DNA from: a virus
Strand: one strand, 5' to 3'
Virus record (IMG/VR): IMGVR_UViG_3300008113_000374
Location: 1-26,246 of that record
DNA length: 26,246 nt
In this document: positions 16,861-24,091 of the stretch, one piece after another
Layout: every line of letters starts with the position of its first letter
Position numbering within the stretch: the stretch's first letter is position 1
Notes under the pieces: model-generated
Seen by the model: the letters and a program-made list of their open reading frames with translations, nothing else
Told to the model about the DNA's origin: nothing
Databases searched by the model: none
Made by a program: the position numbers and the translations under genes

Positions 16861-17569
16861 TGTTCACCATATACACATTATAGTAGTAATCTATGGCAGA
16901 TTTTCTTGGCAGAGAATCTTTATCTGTACCCTCTCGATTCAGCATTTGATTCCAAATCTGTAGTGTATGGCTATGCTTGCTTTTATTAATAACACTATTT
17001 CTTTTATCTGGATTAAATATGTCTTGCCACTCCCAGTAATTTATGGGATAGAATACGATTGGTTCTTGTATATATTTTTCTAGTTTATATTTATATATTT
17101 TTTCAGTAACCAGTTGAGGACCTATCTCTCCCCATTTTATTTTATTTTTATCAAATGACTGTGAAATATCAACTAACTCAGCAATGAAGTCAGAGTCTTT
17201 TGGAGCTCTCAACAAGCCATTAGCAATTATTTTATGTGGACCACCTTGCATACCGAAAAGATATTCTGGAAACTTCCATTTACTTTGTAAGCAAATATTG
17301 TCTGTATCTGTCCAAGTTAAGCCAGTCTTTTGAATCATTCTATATCTAAACATATCAGCAAATGGACCATATGAGTTATCTGTTTTAAATATCTTATCTT
17401 CTTCTATGATCTCTCTTGCATTAATTTTATTTACACCTTTTGGAACTTTAAGGTCCATATCATATACAAATAAATTAAAGCTATGCCCGTGATATACAAA
17501 AGAAGATAGACATAGATTTTCTATTTTACTTAATGGTCTTCCAACCCAAAGCGATCCAAATTCTGCCAT
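16850..17569 (-). CDS. DXD glycosyltransferase, GT32/Gb3-synthase-like
   Basis: 239 aa. FGSLWVGRPLSKIENLCLSS resembles the N-terminus of DXD sugar transferases; ADMFRYRMIQKTG followed by TWTDTDNICL matches 'x-D-x-x-R-Y-x-x-L-x-x-x-G-G-x-Y-x-D-x-D' with D-T-D at 88-90. A C-terminal HSHTLQIWN is like the H-x-W-N end of Gb3-synthase-type proteins. Overlaps the downstream GT25 by 11 bases; ATG one base after the preceding stop. Substrate unknown. Confidence 0.75.
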   Translation of the reverse strand: MAEFGSLWVGRPLSKIENLCLSSFVYHGHSFNLFVYDMDLKVPKGVNKINAREIIEEDKIFKTDNSYGPFADMFRYRMIQKTGLTWTDTDNICLQSKWKFPEYLFGMQGGPHKIIANGLLRAPKDSDFIAELVDISQSFDKNKIKWGEIGPQLVTEKIYKYKLEKYIQEPIVFYPINYWEWQDIFNPDKRNSVINKSKHSHTLQIWNQMLNREGTDKDSLPRKSAIDYYYNVYMVNNEN

Positions 17570-17570
17570 G

Positions 17571-18194
17571 CTAATTCTCGTAATCTGGTATGTCTTTTAT
17601 GTTCCAGAGAGACATTGTTTTATCTCTATCGTGTGATTGAATATTTCCCTCAATAATTATCTGCTCTGGATTAGGAAAATTAAAAGGATCCTGTTGAAGA
17701 TTAATCCTACGCCAAGCACCCACTGGAATATCATTATTATTTTTATGTGATTTCCACATAAAGTTTGTTGTAAGTAAATACCTAGAGCCACTATCTTTAA
17801 TATTTTTAAGTGCTTTAAAAACATCTGTGTTTGGTAAGTGAACAAGGCAATCCCTTACCATAATTAAATCTACTTTTGGTAGTGGATCATTAACAATATC
17901 AATAACATCAAACTTTACATTTTTGCTTGCAAACCTATCAGCATTTTTATTAATCATTTCTTTTACAATATCTCCACCAAAATACTTGATGCCAGAGAGA
18001 TCTATGCGCTTCATCCAATTGAAGTCTCCACATGGAGCGTCTAGCATTGACTTGATGCTGAAGTCCTTTAGCATAATCTGTAGCTCTGGAATAAGATACT
18101 TCGTTTGTTCATAGTCAGAACCTGGACCAGAGAGTGACTCTTTTCCATTCCACGAATTTTCTCTATAGTATTTAGTAAATAACTCTTTGCTCAT
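17571..18194 (-). CDS. SAM-dependent methyltransferase
   Basis: 207 aa class I methyltransferase. Motif I is MLDAPCGDFNW (residues 50-60) with the glycine loop, then YFGGDIV and MVRDCLVHLP, with a late strand. Opening FTKYYRENSWNGKESLSGPGS is typical of the phage and bacterial type that accompanies glycosyltransferases. Probably methylates a sugar or small molecule in this cassette; the target is unproven. Starts at the FkbM stop. Confidence 0.8.
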   Translation of the reverse strand: MSKELFTKYYRENSWNGKESLSGPGSDYEQTKYLIPELQIMLKDFSIKSMLDAPCGDFNWMKRIDLSGIKYFGGDIVKEMINKNADRFASKNVKFDVIDIVNDPLPKVDLIMVRDCLVHLPNTDVFKALKNIKDSGSRYLLTTNFMWKSHKNNNDIPVGAWRRINLQQDPFNFPNPEQIIIEGNIQSHDRDKTMSLWNIKDIPDYEN

Positions 18195-18898
18195 TATTCA
18201 AACATTCCTATCTTTTTAATATACGGTGCATATTTAGATTCAGAATCTATGTACAGAGTTGTTAAAAAGCTGGTTGCAATTGGACAATACCCTTTTTCTA
18301 GCATTGTTTTTCTTATTGGTGATCCATTGAACATGTCCATACTATCATCTTCAACCATTACGAAAGGTATTTTTACATCATGGGTGTAGGTTTTGATTAC
18401 TTCGTGATCCATTCCCTCTATATCTATGTTCATGAAAAATGGTGTTTTTTGAAAGTAATCAAGATGAATAGATATAATTTCATTAATAGTTTTAGTTGGA
18501 ACCTGTGCCGTCCAGCTTACAGCAGTGTGCTGACTGTTCTTTTTTCTTTCTGCAAATTGTGGAGAAAGTGTATTTGACGAGTCCATATCTCCAAACATAA
18601 AAAATTCTTTTGTGCCAGATTCGATATCCACTGCACAATTATATAATATATCATTAGGCCTTGTCTCATGCACCAGCACATTAAAATAGCTGTTAGGGTC
18701 TACAAGGGTGCCAAACCAACCCCTTTTATATAAAAAGTATGTGTTTGATTCTCTTACTGGATGAAAAGATCCAATATCTATATAGGTATTTTGATCAAAT
18801 AGATCTTTGCCCATTAACCAAGATAGTCTTTTCATTACTCCGTTTAGTATAGAATCTTCTCCATATGAAGAATATGATTCAAACTTCTCGTATTCCAT
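18194..18898 (-). CDS. FkbM-family methyltransferase
   Basis: 234 aa. SYGEDSIL at 11-18, YIDIGSFHPVRESNTYFLYK (39-58), GWFGTLVDPN and a later FMNIDIEGMDHEVIK are the expected FkbM motifs. Usually an O-methyltransferase acting on sugars or polyketides. First gene of the surface-modification block, behind a GAGGGG ribosome site. No promoter is obvious after the hairpin at 18918, so it may be fed by read-through from the lysis-region genes. Confidence 0.85.
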   Translation of the reverse strand: MEYEKFESYSSYGEDSILNGVMKRLSWLMGKDLFDQNTYIDIGSFHPVRESNTYFLYKRGWFGTLVDPNSYFNVLVHETRPNDILYNCAVDIESGTKEFFMFGDMDSSNTLSPQFAERKKNSQHTAVSWTAQVPTKTINEIISIHLDYFQKTPFFMNIDIEGMDHEVIKTYTHDVKIPFVMVEDDSMDMFNGSPIRKTMLEKGYCPIATSFLTTLYIDSESKYAPYIKKIGMFE

Positions 18899-18917
18899 AT
18901 ACCCCTCACTTAAAATA

Positions 18918-18943
18918 GGGCGAGTCCATTTCTAGACCCGCCC
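18918..18943 (-). terminator. Hairpin terminator between holin-like gene and glycan block
   Basis: Read leftward: GGGCGGGTC pairs with GACTCGCCC, 9 bp including one wobble, 8-nt loop, followed by TATTTTA. It separates the holin-like gene from the FkbM gene. Confidence 0.65.
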
Positions 18944-18958
18944 CATTCAATCAACTAA

Positions 18959-19213
18959 TTACTTAGCTTCCTTCTTCTTTGTAGCCTTAACAGACTTCAA
19001 AGCTTCCTCTACGGCAGATACCTTTGGCATACGGCCAAAAGCAGCGTCGTTAGGATTAATTGCTCTTGTTGCTACTGGTAGAAGAGCACCTACTAGTGCT
19101 GCCCACATATCTTTTGGATCTGTGATTCCAGCAACGTATAGAGTTGCAACTGCACCTGCAATTGAGCGCACATATGACGCAAGCATTGCCTTGTGTTTCT
19201 TATTTAGCTCCAT
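18959..19213 (-). CDS. Holin-like membrane protein
   Basis: 84 aa. Opening MELNKKHKAMLASYVRSIAG, a hydrophobic stretch around residues 17-30, a second around 36-50 (MWAALVGALLPVATRA), then INPNDAAFGR and a Lys-rich tail. This matches small two-helix membrane proteins of actinophages usually called holins. Excellent AGGAGGAAAT site. No endolysin is visible nearby, so lysis function is inferred. Confidence 0.65.
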   Translation of the reverse strand: MELNKKHKAMLASYVRSIAGAVATLYVAGITDPKDMWAALVGALLPVATRAINPNDAAFGRMPKVSAVEEALKSVKATKKKEAK

Positions 19214-19222
19214 TATTTCCTC

Positions 19223-19381
19223 CTAGGATATAACTTTAATTAGTATAGCATAACCAGCCCATAGCCCAATAATTCCTGCTACCCCTGCAAAAACTGGTGG
19301 TGCTGGAACTGGTAATTTGAATGCTGCGAACACTACGCCACATCCAAAACCTGTTACTACTGATAGTAATATGTCTTTCAT
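19223..19381 (-). CDS. XapX-domain small membrane protein
   Basis: 52 aa from ATG 19381 (behind GGGGGAAAG); the frame is open upstream but overlaps the preceding gene. MKDILLSVVTGFGCGVVFAAF and LPVPAPPVFAGVAGIIGLWAG fit the XapX domain (DUF1427): two membrane helices with a central P-A-P-P. XapX proteins are known in bacteria with no firm function. Next to the holin-like gene it could be a second lysis-associated membrane protein; that is inference. Confidence 0.65.
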   Translation of the reverse strand: MKDILLSVVTGFGCGVVFAAFKLPVPAPPVFAGVAGIIGLWAGYAILIKVIS

Positions 19382-19545
19382 CTTTCCCCCAATATGTGTT
19401 GTTGATAATGTTTCATGCAAAAATCAACATATCTTGTTTCTGTCATTGCTAACTTTTCACTTTTTTCTATGCATTGATCAACTTCACAAACAGCATAATC
19501 AAACTCTAGTACTTCCATATATGTCTTTACCCTAAAAAAACTCAT
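19378..19545 (-). CDS. 55-aa Cys-containing hypothetical protein
   Basis: Start at ATG 19545, overlapping the upstream stop as ATGA. The pattern YAVCEVDQCIEKSEKLAMT followed by ETRYVDFCMKHYQQHI has three Cys and three His, a possible metal site within helices. No function known. Ends by coupling to the XapX gene. Confidence 0.6.
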   Translation of the reverse strand: MSFFRVKTYMEVLEFDYAVCEVDQCIEKSEKLAMTETRYVDFCMKHYQQHILGER

Positions 19546-19736
19546 TGGGATTCTTTCGGATCTGGATTGTCTATTGGTGTTGGTGCTGTAGCAAATGCTC
19601 CACATGAATGACACTGTATGTCTAAATGGTACATGCCTATAGTATAGGTTTCTGGATCAAAAGATACTAACGCTCTAAACAAACTGTCGCCACAGTTTGG
19701 GCAAATACATGTTGGGATGCCTCTAGCGTCTATCAT
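19542..19736 (-). CDS. 64-aa zinc-ribbon protein
   Basis: C10-x-C12-x2-C15-G and C42-x2-C45-G form a zinc ribbon typical of small phage proteins; the middle has FDPETYTIGMYHLDIQCH. The C-terminus is Pro-rich. Overlaps genes at both ends (14 bases upstream, 4 downstream). Unknown role. Confidence 0.65.
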   Translation of the reverse strand: MIDARGIPTCICPNCGDSLFRALVSFDPETYTIGMYHLDIQCHSCGAFATAPTPIDNPDPKESQ

Positions 19737-20151
19737 CGATATCCTCTGGAAGAAGATTTTTTAACTCATATATTTCTTTTGATATCTTCTTGAGAGCTTT
19801 GTCATGTGGAGTAATCATACCTTCTACGGCAGCACCGTATTTGTTATAATATTCCAACTCTGGCTCTACCTCTTCTATAAATCTTGTAATTGTTTTTTGT
19901 GTTTTTTCAATGTATTCAAAAGCCCAATCACGAGAGTCAGATAAAAACTTTATAAAGCTTTCTTTGTGTGTTTTATCAATGTCGGGTTGATCTTGATTTG
20001 ATTCTGCTAGTGACTCCGCAGATGAAAGATAAAGCAGTATAGTTTCTGCTAAGTGCTGAGTTGTTATTCTTAATTGCCTTGCAGTGTATAGATATGCTAT
20101 AAAAAATGATAGGCCAAAAACTGAAATCAGTATTAATAATATATCCATCAC
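19723..20151 (-). CDS. 142-aa N-terminally anchored coiled-coil protein
   Basis: One membrane helix at residues 4-22 (ILLILISVFGLSFFIAYLY), then a long charged helical body (QHLAETILLYLSSAESLA and WAFEYIEKTQKTITRFIEEV). Spanin- or holin-associated proteins can look like this, but no specific motif supports it. AGAAAAGGTG precedes tandem ATGs. Its promoter overlaps the end of the upstream gene. Confidence 0.6.
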   Translation of the reverse strand: MMDILLILISVFGLSFFIAYLYTARQLRITTQHLAETILLYLSSAESLAESNQDQPDIDKTHKESFIKFLSDSRDWAFEYIEKTQKTITRFIEEVEPELEYYNKYGAAVEGMITPHDKALKKISKEIYELKNLLPEDIDDRR

Positions 20152-20160
20152 GCACCTTTT

Positions 20161-20189
20161 CTCATATACAAGTATACTACATTAGTCAA
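20161..20189 (-). promoter_or_regulatory. Leftward promoter
   Basis: Read leftward: TTGACT (20184-20189), 17-bp spacer, TATGAG (20161-20166). The -35 overlaps the stop codon of the 20182-21096 gene. The -10 is weak. Confidence 0.4.
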
Positions 20190-21096
20190 AATAAATAGAG
20201 TAAAATTCTTTAAATTTGTGCCCACAAAAAACCTCATACTCCTTTAAAGATCTTATGTTGCCAGCACCATATGGTCCATCCTCTATTCCGCATAAAACCC
20301 TCATCTGTTTGTCTCTTGATATTTCTTCTATCTCAGTCCAAGAATTTCTTCTTATGTTGCTATCTTTCCATATCTTTTTATAGCCTTCTCTGCTATAAAA
20401 ATGATACAAAATTGTTTTTGATGGGGAGTATATGTCCCAACCTCTAGTCCATGCTCTCATTGCAAAACATATTTCCTCACCAAAAAAAGATATTTCTTGA
20501 TCATAAGGAACTTCTTTTACAATATCCCCTTTAGCAAAAATAAATCCACCCAGAACTGTGCTTGATTCCTCTGGATTAGAAAATGTTTTATCATCAAACT
20601 CTACCCTCAAAGCTGTCCATTCATTTCTTTTATTTAATAGAGGAATCTGCTTAGTTGGATATGGTTTTCTCTCTTTATCTTTTTTTGGATATGTTATTTC
20701 TTTATTTAATTCTATATGAAATGGTGGAGGGAAATAGGATAAAATAATTTTATTGTTTCCAGATATCTTTTCAGCCTTGCTTAATTCATCAATACATAAT
20801 AGATCCCAGTCTTTTGCAAACACAGTATGAGAGTCTATTTGTAAAAAATAATCTTGATTAGAATATAGCCCCATTGCTTTTGATCTAGCATACCCTGCGC
20901 CTCTAGCTTCTTTTATGGTCATTGTTACTAAGTTTAAGTTTGGGATCCATGACATGTCTGGAATCTTTTCAATAAAATCTTGAACGACTAACCCAAAAAA
21001 TAAATCTTGTGGATTGTGTGCGTTATCAATAGCTGACTTAACAGTTCTTATTAATTCTGGATCACGATAGCTTGCTATTGATATAAAAATTGTCAC
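20182..21096 (-). CDS. GlcNAc-type glycosyltransferase (GT60-like)
   Basis: 304 aa. Opening IFISIASYRDPEL is the signature of the glycosyltransferase 'GlcNAc' family; GLVVQ, then ARGAGYARSKAMGLY, QIDSHTVFAKDWD (D88-S-H90 as the DXD-like metal site), and FFGEEICFAMRAWTRGWDIY followed by ILYHFYSREG. Full family length. Probably adds a sugar to a protein or glycan acceptor. GTG start overlaps the upstream stop. Separate from the glycan block by six genes. Confidence 0.8.
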   Translation of the reverse strand: MTIFISIASYRDPELIRTVKSAIDNAHNPQDLFFGLVVQDFIEKIPDMSWIPNLNLVTMTIKEARGAGYARSKAMGLYSNQDYFLQIDSHTVFAKDWDLLCIDELSKAEKISGNNKIILSYFPPPFHIELNKEITYPKKDKERKPYPTKQIPLLNKRNEWTALRVEFDDKTFSNPEESSTVLGGFIFAKGDIVKEVPYDQEISFFGEEICFAMRAWTRGWDIYSPSKTILYHFYSREGYKKIWKDSNIRRNSWTEIEEISRDKQMRVLCGIEDGPYGAGNIRSLKEYEVFCGHKFKEFYSIYFD

Positions 21097-21581
21097 GATA
21101 CATGGGTAGGCCAGTAATACTTACAAGGCTCTTTCCTTTCTGGACAACATGGAGTGTTGTATGCACTATTTACTGCATACTGATATTTCATGTAATACAT
21201 AGGATCTTTATTGAAAAGACTAACTTTATGCGTTGTTGTAATACGCATTAAAGTATCATTATCATTCATCCATGAAGGAAGAGATGTTCCCCATCTATCA
21301 CCGTACATATCTTCTAAAATAGCAATATTTTCTGCATTTTTATCTGTTTTAATGCCTCTAAAATTTGCTTCAGCAATCATTGTTTTAGCATAGGTATGCA
21401 GGGCACGTTCATGCTTTTTCCACATCAACACTGCTGGATGATTGCGCCACCCACCTGTTGGAGATGCTCCAGATAATACTTTAAGAATTTGATATGACTC
21501 TAATATTTGTTTATTTAGTCTTTTTGAATCTAACTCTTTTGCAGTTTCTAGAATATTTGAATGTGGTAAAAATGTTTGCAT
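21093..21581 (-). CDS. Pyr_excise/MSMEG_6728-like protein
   Basis: Start at ATG 21581 behind GGAGAAG (162 aa). MQTFLPHSNILETAKELDSK followed by RLNKQILES and WRNHPAVLMWKKHE match the MSMEG_6728-type proteins placed with the pyrimidine-dimer glycosylase (Pyr_excise) domain. If that assignment holds, it would cut UV-damaged DNA, a plausible role for a phage in sunlit water. A Cys-containing C-terminus (CCPERKEPC) may bind metal. Substrate not demonstrable here. Confidence 0.65.
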   Translation of the reverse strand: MQTFLPHSNILETAKELDSKRLNKQILESYQILKVLSGASPTGGWRNHPAVLMWKKHERALHTYAKTMIAEANFRGIKTDKNAENIAILEDMYGDRWGTSLPSWMNDNDTLMRITTTHKVSLFNKDPMYYMKYQYAVNSAYNTPCCPERKEPCKYYWPTHVS

Positions 21582-21608
21582 TACTTCTCCATAGTTCTCA
21601 AGCATCTT

Positions 21609-21623
21609 GTACAAATGTTGTAC
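21609..21623 (-). promoter_or_regulatory. Palindrome in 5' UTR
   Basis: GTACAA-nnn-TTGTAC, a perfect 6-bp inverted repeat between the -10 (21632-21637) and the ribosome site of the 21581 gene. Possible operator. Confidence 0.5.
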
Positions 21624-21631
21624 GACTTACC

Positions 21632-21661
21632 AGTATACGGGCATGAACCAGCACTTGTCAA
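21632..21661 (-). promoter_or_regulatory. Leftward promoter for 21581 gene
   Basis: Read leftward: TTGACA (21656-21661), 18-bp spacer, TATACT (21632-21637). Confidence 0.65.
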
Positions 21662-21708
21662 GACATGATTTTTTATTTTACAAACTACAGACATGAACAA
21701 TATTTTTA

Positions 21709-21939
21709 TCATTGCAGTGGCTCTCTAGTAACTAATACAATTGCGCCTTCCATTTCTAAGGCTTTTTTAACCTGAGAAACATATTGCACAGCCTCAATCT
21801 TTTGGTCATGAGACAGGTGGAGAAATGACCTCTCATCTAATTTTATCGTAATAAAGGTATCATTGTCAATAAGGTTAATGCCAAAATTTAAAGGAGCTTG
21901 AATATTATGAAAAGCTCTACGCATTGCATCTGTGTACAT
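21709..21939 (-). CDS. 76-aa hypothetical protein
   Basis: AAAGGG precedes the ATG. Alpha/beta pattern: MRRAFHNI, strand NFGINLIDNDTFITIKL, helix HDQKIEAVQYVSQVKKALE, strand AIVLVTREP. Unknown function. Two bases separate it from the upstream gene. A 70-bp gap with no clear feature follows it before the 21632-21661 promoter. Confidence 0.65.
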   Translation of the reverse strand: MYTDAMRRAFHNIQAPLNFGINLIDNDTFITIKLDERSFLHLSHDQKIEAVQYVSQVKKALEMEGAIVLVTREPLQ

Positions 21940-21941
21940 GC

Positions 21942-22244
21942 TTACCCTTTATTTTTACCCTCAGAATATTTAAATATCTGATCTAAAGACTTCCATTCAA
22001 TATCATCTTCTAATCCAAGTGCAGATAAAAGTATTTGCCATGTCTCCACAACATATCCTTTTGCAATGTCTGATGGTTCTACTAAATCAGCATCAATTAA
22101 AAATGCAAGAGGTAGCCCAAGATCATTGTATTCTATAAAATCTTTAAGATCTTTATCTTGCTTGTAGTTTGACCAAAGCTCAGACAATATCGCACAGATA
22201 GTATCAAAATCTGTTAATTCGTCTCTGTTGTCAGAATCTTCCAT
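21942..22244 (-). CDS. 100-aa conserved actinophage protein
   Basis: DFDTICAILSELWSNYKQDK followed by FIEYNDLGLPLAFLI is a pattern I recall from many actinophages and their hosts, next to WhiB genes. Acidic and helical; unknown function. GGGGAG site; overlaps the WhiB gene by 31 bases. Confidence 0.7.
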   Translation of the reverse strand: MEDSDNRDELTDFDTICAILSELWSNYKQDKDLKDFIEYNDLGLPLAFLIDADLVEPSDIAKGYVVETWQILLSALGLEDDIEWKSLDQIFKYSEGKNKG

Positions 22245-22501
22245 ATTTCTCCCCAGTCCTTCTTACTCTTATGAACATTAAACTCCTTAGAGATTTCTCC
22301 ACCCTCTAAGTATATACCGCCCCAAACGCCCCACTCTTTGCCTGATACTCCTACCGCAAAACATTGTTTTGCAACAGGGCATCCCTTGCATACAGAGTCA
22401 ACTATATGTCTTGATTCTACACCTTCTTCGTATTTATCAAAAAATGTATTTGTATCTATTCCAAGACATGCAGCATCATCTTTCCATAAATGCTGTTGCA
22501 C
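22214..22501 (-). CDS. whiB: WhiB-family Fe-S transcription factor
   Basis: 95 aa with C12, C38, C41 and C47 in the C-x(n)-C-x2-C-x5-C order that binds a [4Fe-4S] cluster, W6, and the GVWGG turn at 58-62. The C-terminus is mixed in charge with several Lys. WhiB proteins are confined to actinobacteria and their phages, so this fixes the host phylum. In phages they can alter host gene expression, as with WhiBTM4. GTG start with GGGAG. Confidence 0.9.
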   Translation of the reverse strand: MQQHLWKDDAACLGIDTNTFFDKYEEGVESRHIVDSVCKGCPVAKQCFAVGVSGKEWGVWGGIYLEGGEISKEFNVHKSKKDWGEIWKILTTETN

Positions 22502-22503
22502 TG

Positions 22504-22713
22504 TTACTCCCTGTACTTATTCGGAATATCCCAACCATTTTTTCCAACTGGGTAAATTCTTTGTAGATACCAAACGCCATCTACTCTGACACCACTTACT
22601 GATGTTCGTCCTGACTCAGATCTTTTACGATCAACAACATCCCATCCAATCCAAGATAAGTTGCTGTTGCGTGAAACAATCTTTTCCATTTTTTCTAATC
22701 TATTAATGATCAT
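22504..22713 (-). CDS. 69-aa hypothetical protein
   Basis: AGGAG before ATG 22713. Basic, with LSWIGWDVVD and VDGVWYLQRIYPVGKNGWDI; the W-x-G-W and Y-P-x-G-x-x-G-W pattern suggests a small strand-rich fold of the kind common in actinophages. Two bases separate it from whiB. Unknown function. Confidence 0.65.
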   Translation of the reverse strand: MIINRLEKMEKIVSRNSNLSWIGWDVVDRKRSESGRTSVSGVRVDGVWYLQRIYPVGKNGWDIPNKYRE

Positions 22714-22722
22714 TCGTTTCTC

Positions 22723-23073
22723 CTAATACCTAAATATTCCTACTTCGATTTGCTTAGATTCTGCGACAGAAACTAATTTTGAAACAGCCTCTTTTGGCTT
22801 ACTTAAAAATGCAAAATAATTTATATAATCTATATTTTCTATAACCCATGAAGGTGGCACCTTATAATGCTTAATCTTCATCCCCCTAGCTTTCATACCA
22901 CGCTCTGATAGATTACAAAACTCAGACAACATTGAGTTAATCCTTGCTGGTCCAGCAGAGTATATATGTAGCTCTTTGTCGTCAATGCCTATGCTAGACA
23001 TTGCAACACCTATGGCACGAAGAAAAACTTGATAGTCATCAAAATCTTTGCTTCCTTGAACAACTATATTCAT
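22723..23073 (-). CDS. SLOG/DUF2493-like small protein
   Basis: 116 aa. MNIVVQGSKDFDDYQVFLRA resembles the G-S-R/K-D-x-x-D-x-x-x-x-x-x-A opening of the SLOG nucleotide-binding superfamily, followed by LHIYSAGPARINSML and HYKVPPSWV. The family binds nucleotides or derivatives; here only the first motif is convincing. AAGGAAG site. Start overlaps the upstream stop. Confidence 0.5.
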   Translation of the reverse strand: MNIVVQGSKDFDDYQVFLRAIGVAMSSIGIDDKELHIYSAGPARINSMLSEFCNLSERGMKARGMKIKHYKVPPSWVIENIDYINYFAFLSKPKEAVSKLVSVAESKQIEVGIFRY

Positions 23074-23486
23074 TCTTTTTCTTCCTTTAGCTTATCTAAT
23101 ATGAACATCATCTTTTCAATATCTTGTTTTGACATACTCAATGTATCAATTTGGCGTGTAGTTTCTGGCATAACGCTTCCATCTTTAATGTCTGCTGTAA
23201 AAAAAGTATTATCTTTTACCCAGTAAGCATTTTCATCTATTACCATTACCTTTAACATATATTTATTAGAGTGGTTAATAGATTGAGTTATGTGCTCTTT
23301 ATTTTTTAAATCTTTAGGAATAAACTGCTTTGTCTTATTATAAATAATGCTCTGACTTTTCATAACAGTTTTTACCCCCTTAGATCTAATTTTTGAATTA
23401 CGTTTAATTATATATGAAGATAGGTAAAAAGTCAACACGGCAATAATGCAGTATTGTAAAATTTGAACTAAAATCATATTGCTCAT
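23070..23486 (-). CDS. 138-aa N-terminally anchored protein, leaderless
   Basis: Residues 5-27 are one membrane helix (ILVQILQYCIIAVLTFYLSSYII), then a basic region and an acidic helical C-terminus (MSKQDIEKMMFILDKLKEEKE). Promoter TTGACA-17-TACAAT ends 7 nt before the ATG, so little or no leader. No family recognised. First gene of a leftward unit down to whiB. Confidence 0.65.
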   Translation of the reverse strand: MSNMILVQILQYCIIAVLTFYLSSYIIKRNSKIRSKGVKTVMKSQSIIYNKTKQFIPKDLKNKEHITQSINHSNKYMLKVMVIDENAYWVKDNTFFTADIKDGSVMPETTRQIDTLSMSKQDIEKMMFILDKLKEEKE

Positions 23487-23493
23487 CTATACT

Positions 23494-23522
23494 ATTGTAT
23501 CAAAGTAGAGTTAGCGTGTCAA
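23494..23522 (-). promoter_or_regulatory. Leftward promoter for 23486 gene
   Basis: Read leftward: TTGACA, 17-bp spacer, extended -10 TGA-TACAAT (23494-23499). Confidence 0.7.
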
Positions 23523-23529
23523 GTAGTGT

Positions 23530-23964
23530 TTAGTTATCAAACACTGTTGATAGAGATGAAGATTTTGTATGATCATTACCAAAACCAGAAAATATTTCTT
23601 TGCTCATTTTCTTTTCTCTTTCAACAATTTTACGAGACCAGGAAAATCCTGCGTCTCCGCCCCATGCATCCCACATGATTCGTCCATTTGATGGATTAGA
23701 CGTATTATAAAAATCTTTTCCTTGCTTATCTACTTCATGACGAGAAAAGAAAGAGTACATACGCTTAACGGTGTCAAGAGATAGTCCACGACCTGCAACT
23801 ATATCTGTTGCTCTTCCCCAGCCAACAGGAGTTCCAGCACCCTTTGCCTTGCCCTCTTCTTTCCATTTAAGAGCACGACGTGCTGCAGCCTTCATTCCTG
23901 AAGTAGGTGTATATGTTTCTGCTTTATGGATATCTGATGGTTGAACAATTTTACTTCTTGTCAT
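23530..23964 (-). CDS. Conserved phage head-region protein
   Basis: 144 aa from ATG 23964 (behind GGGGAG). MKAAARRALKWKEEGKAKGA then VGWGRATDIVAGRGLS, TVKRMYSFFSRHEVDK and GRIMWDAWGGDAG: a domain I recognise in many phage proteins, often fused to or beside portal or prohead-protease genes. Function not established. Overlaps the 46-aa gene by 14 bases. Confidence 0.7.
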   Translation of the reverse strand: MTRSKIVQPSDIHKAETYTPTSGMKAAARRALKWKEEGKAKGAGTPVGWGRATDIVAGRGLSLDTVKRMYSFFSRHEVDKQGKDFYNTSNPSNGRIMWDAWGGDAGFSWSRKIVEREKKMSKEIFSGFGNDHTKSSSLSTVFDN

Positions 23965-24091
23965 CTTTTTTCTCCCCATATTTTCCAATAATAGATTTAA
24001 TAGTTCCGTTCTTATTAAGACGAACAATCATTCCGTCTTTAATTTGAACAGCATTAAAAGGATGCTTAGTTTTATATTTTCCAGATGACAT
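23951..24091 (-). CDS. 46-aa basic hypothetical protein
   Basis: ATG at 24091 overlaps the TAA of the gene above (TAATG). The sequence has an SH3-like GMIVRLNKNGTIKSIIG core and a Lys/Asp tail. Too short for assignment. It sits between two head-region genes, so it is probably co-translated with them. Confidence 0.6.
   Translation of the reverse strand: MSSGKYKTKHPFNAVQIKDGMIVRLNKNGTIKSIIGKYGEKKDDKK

Noticed and set aside
21582-21614. Upstream TTG start for the Pyr_excise-like protein
   Set aside because: It lies in the 5' UTR palindrome; GGAGAAG and the family N-terminus MQTFLP fit ATG 21581.
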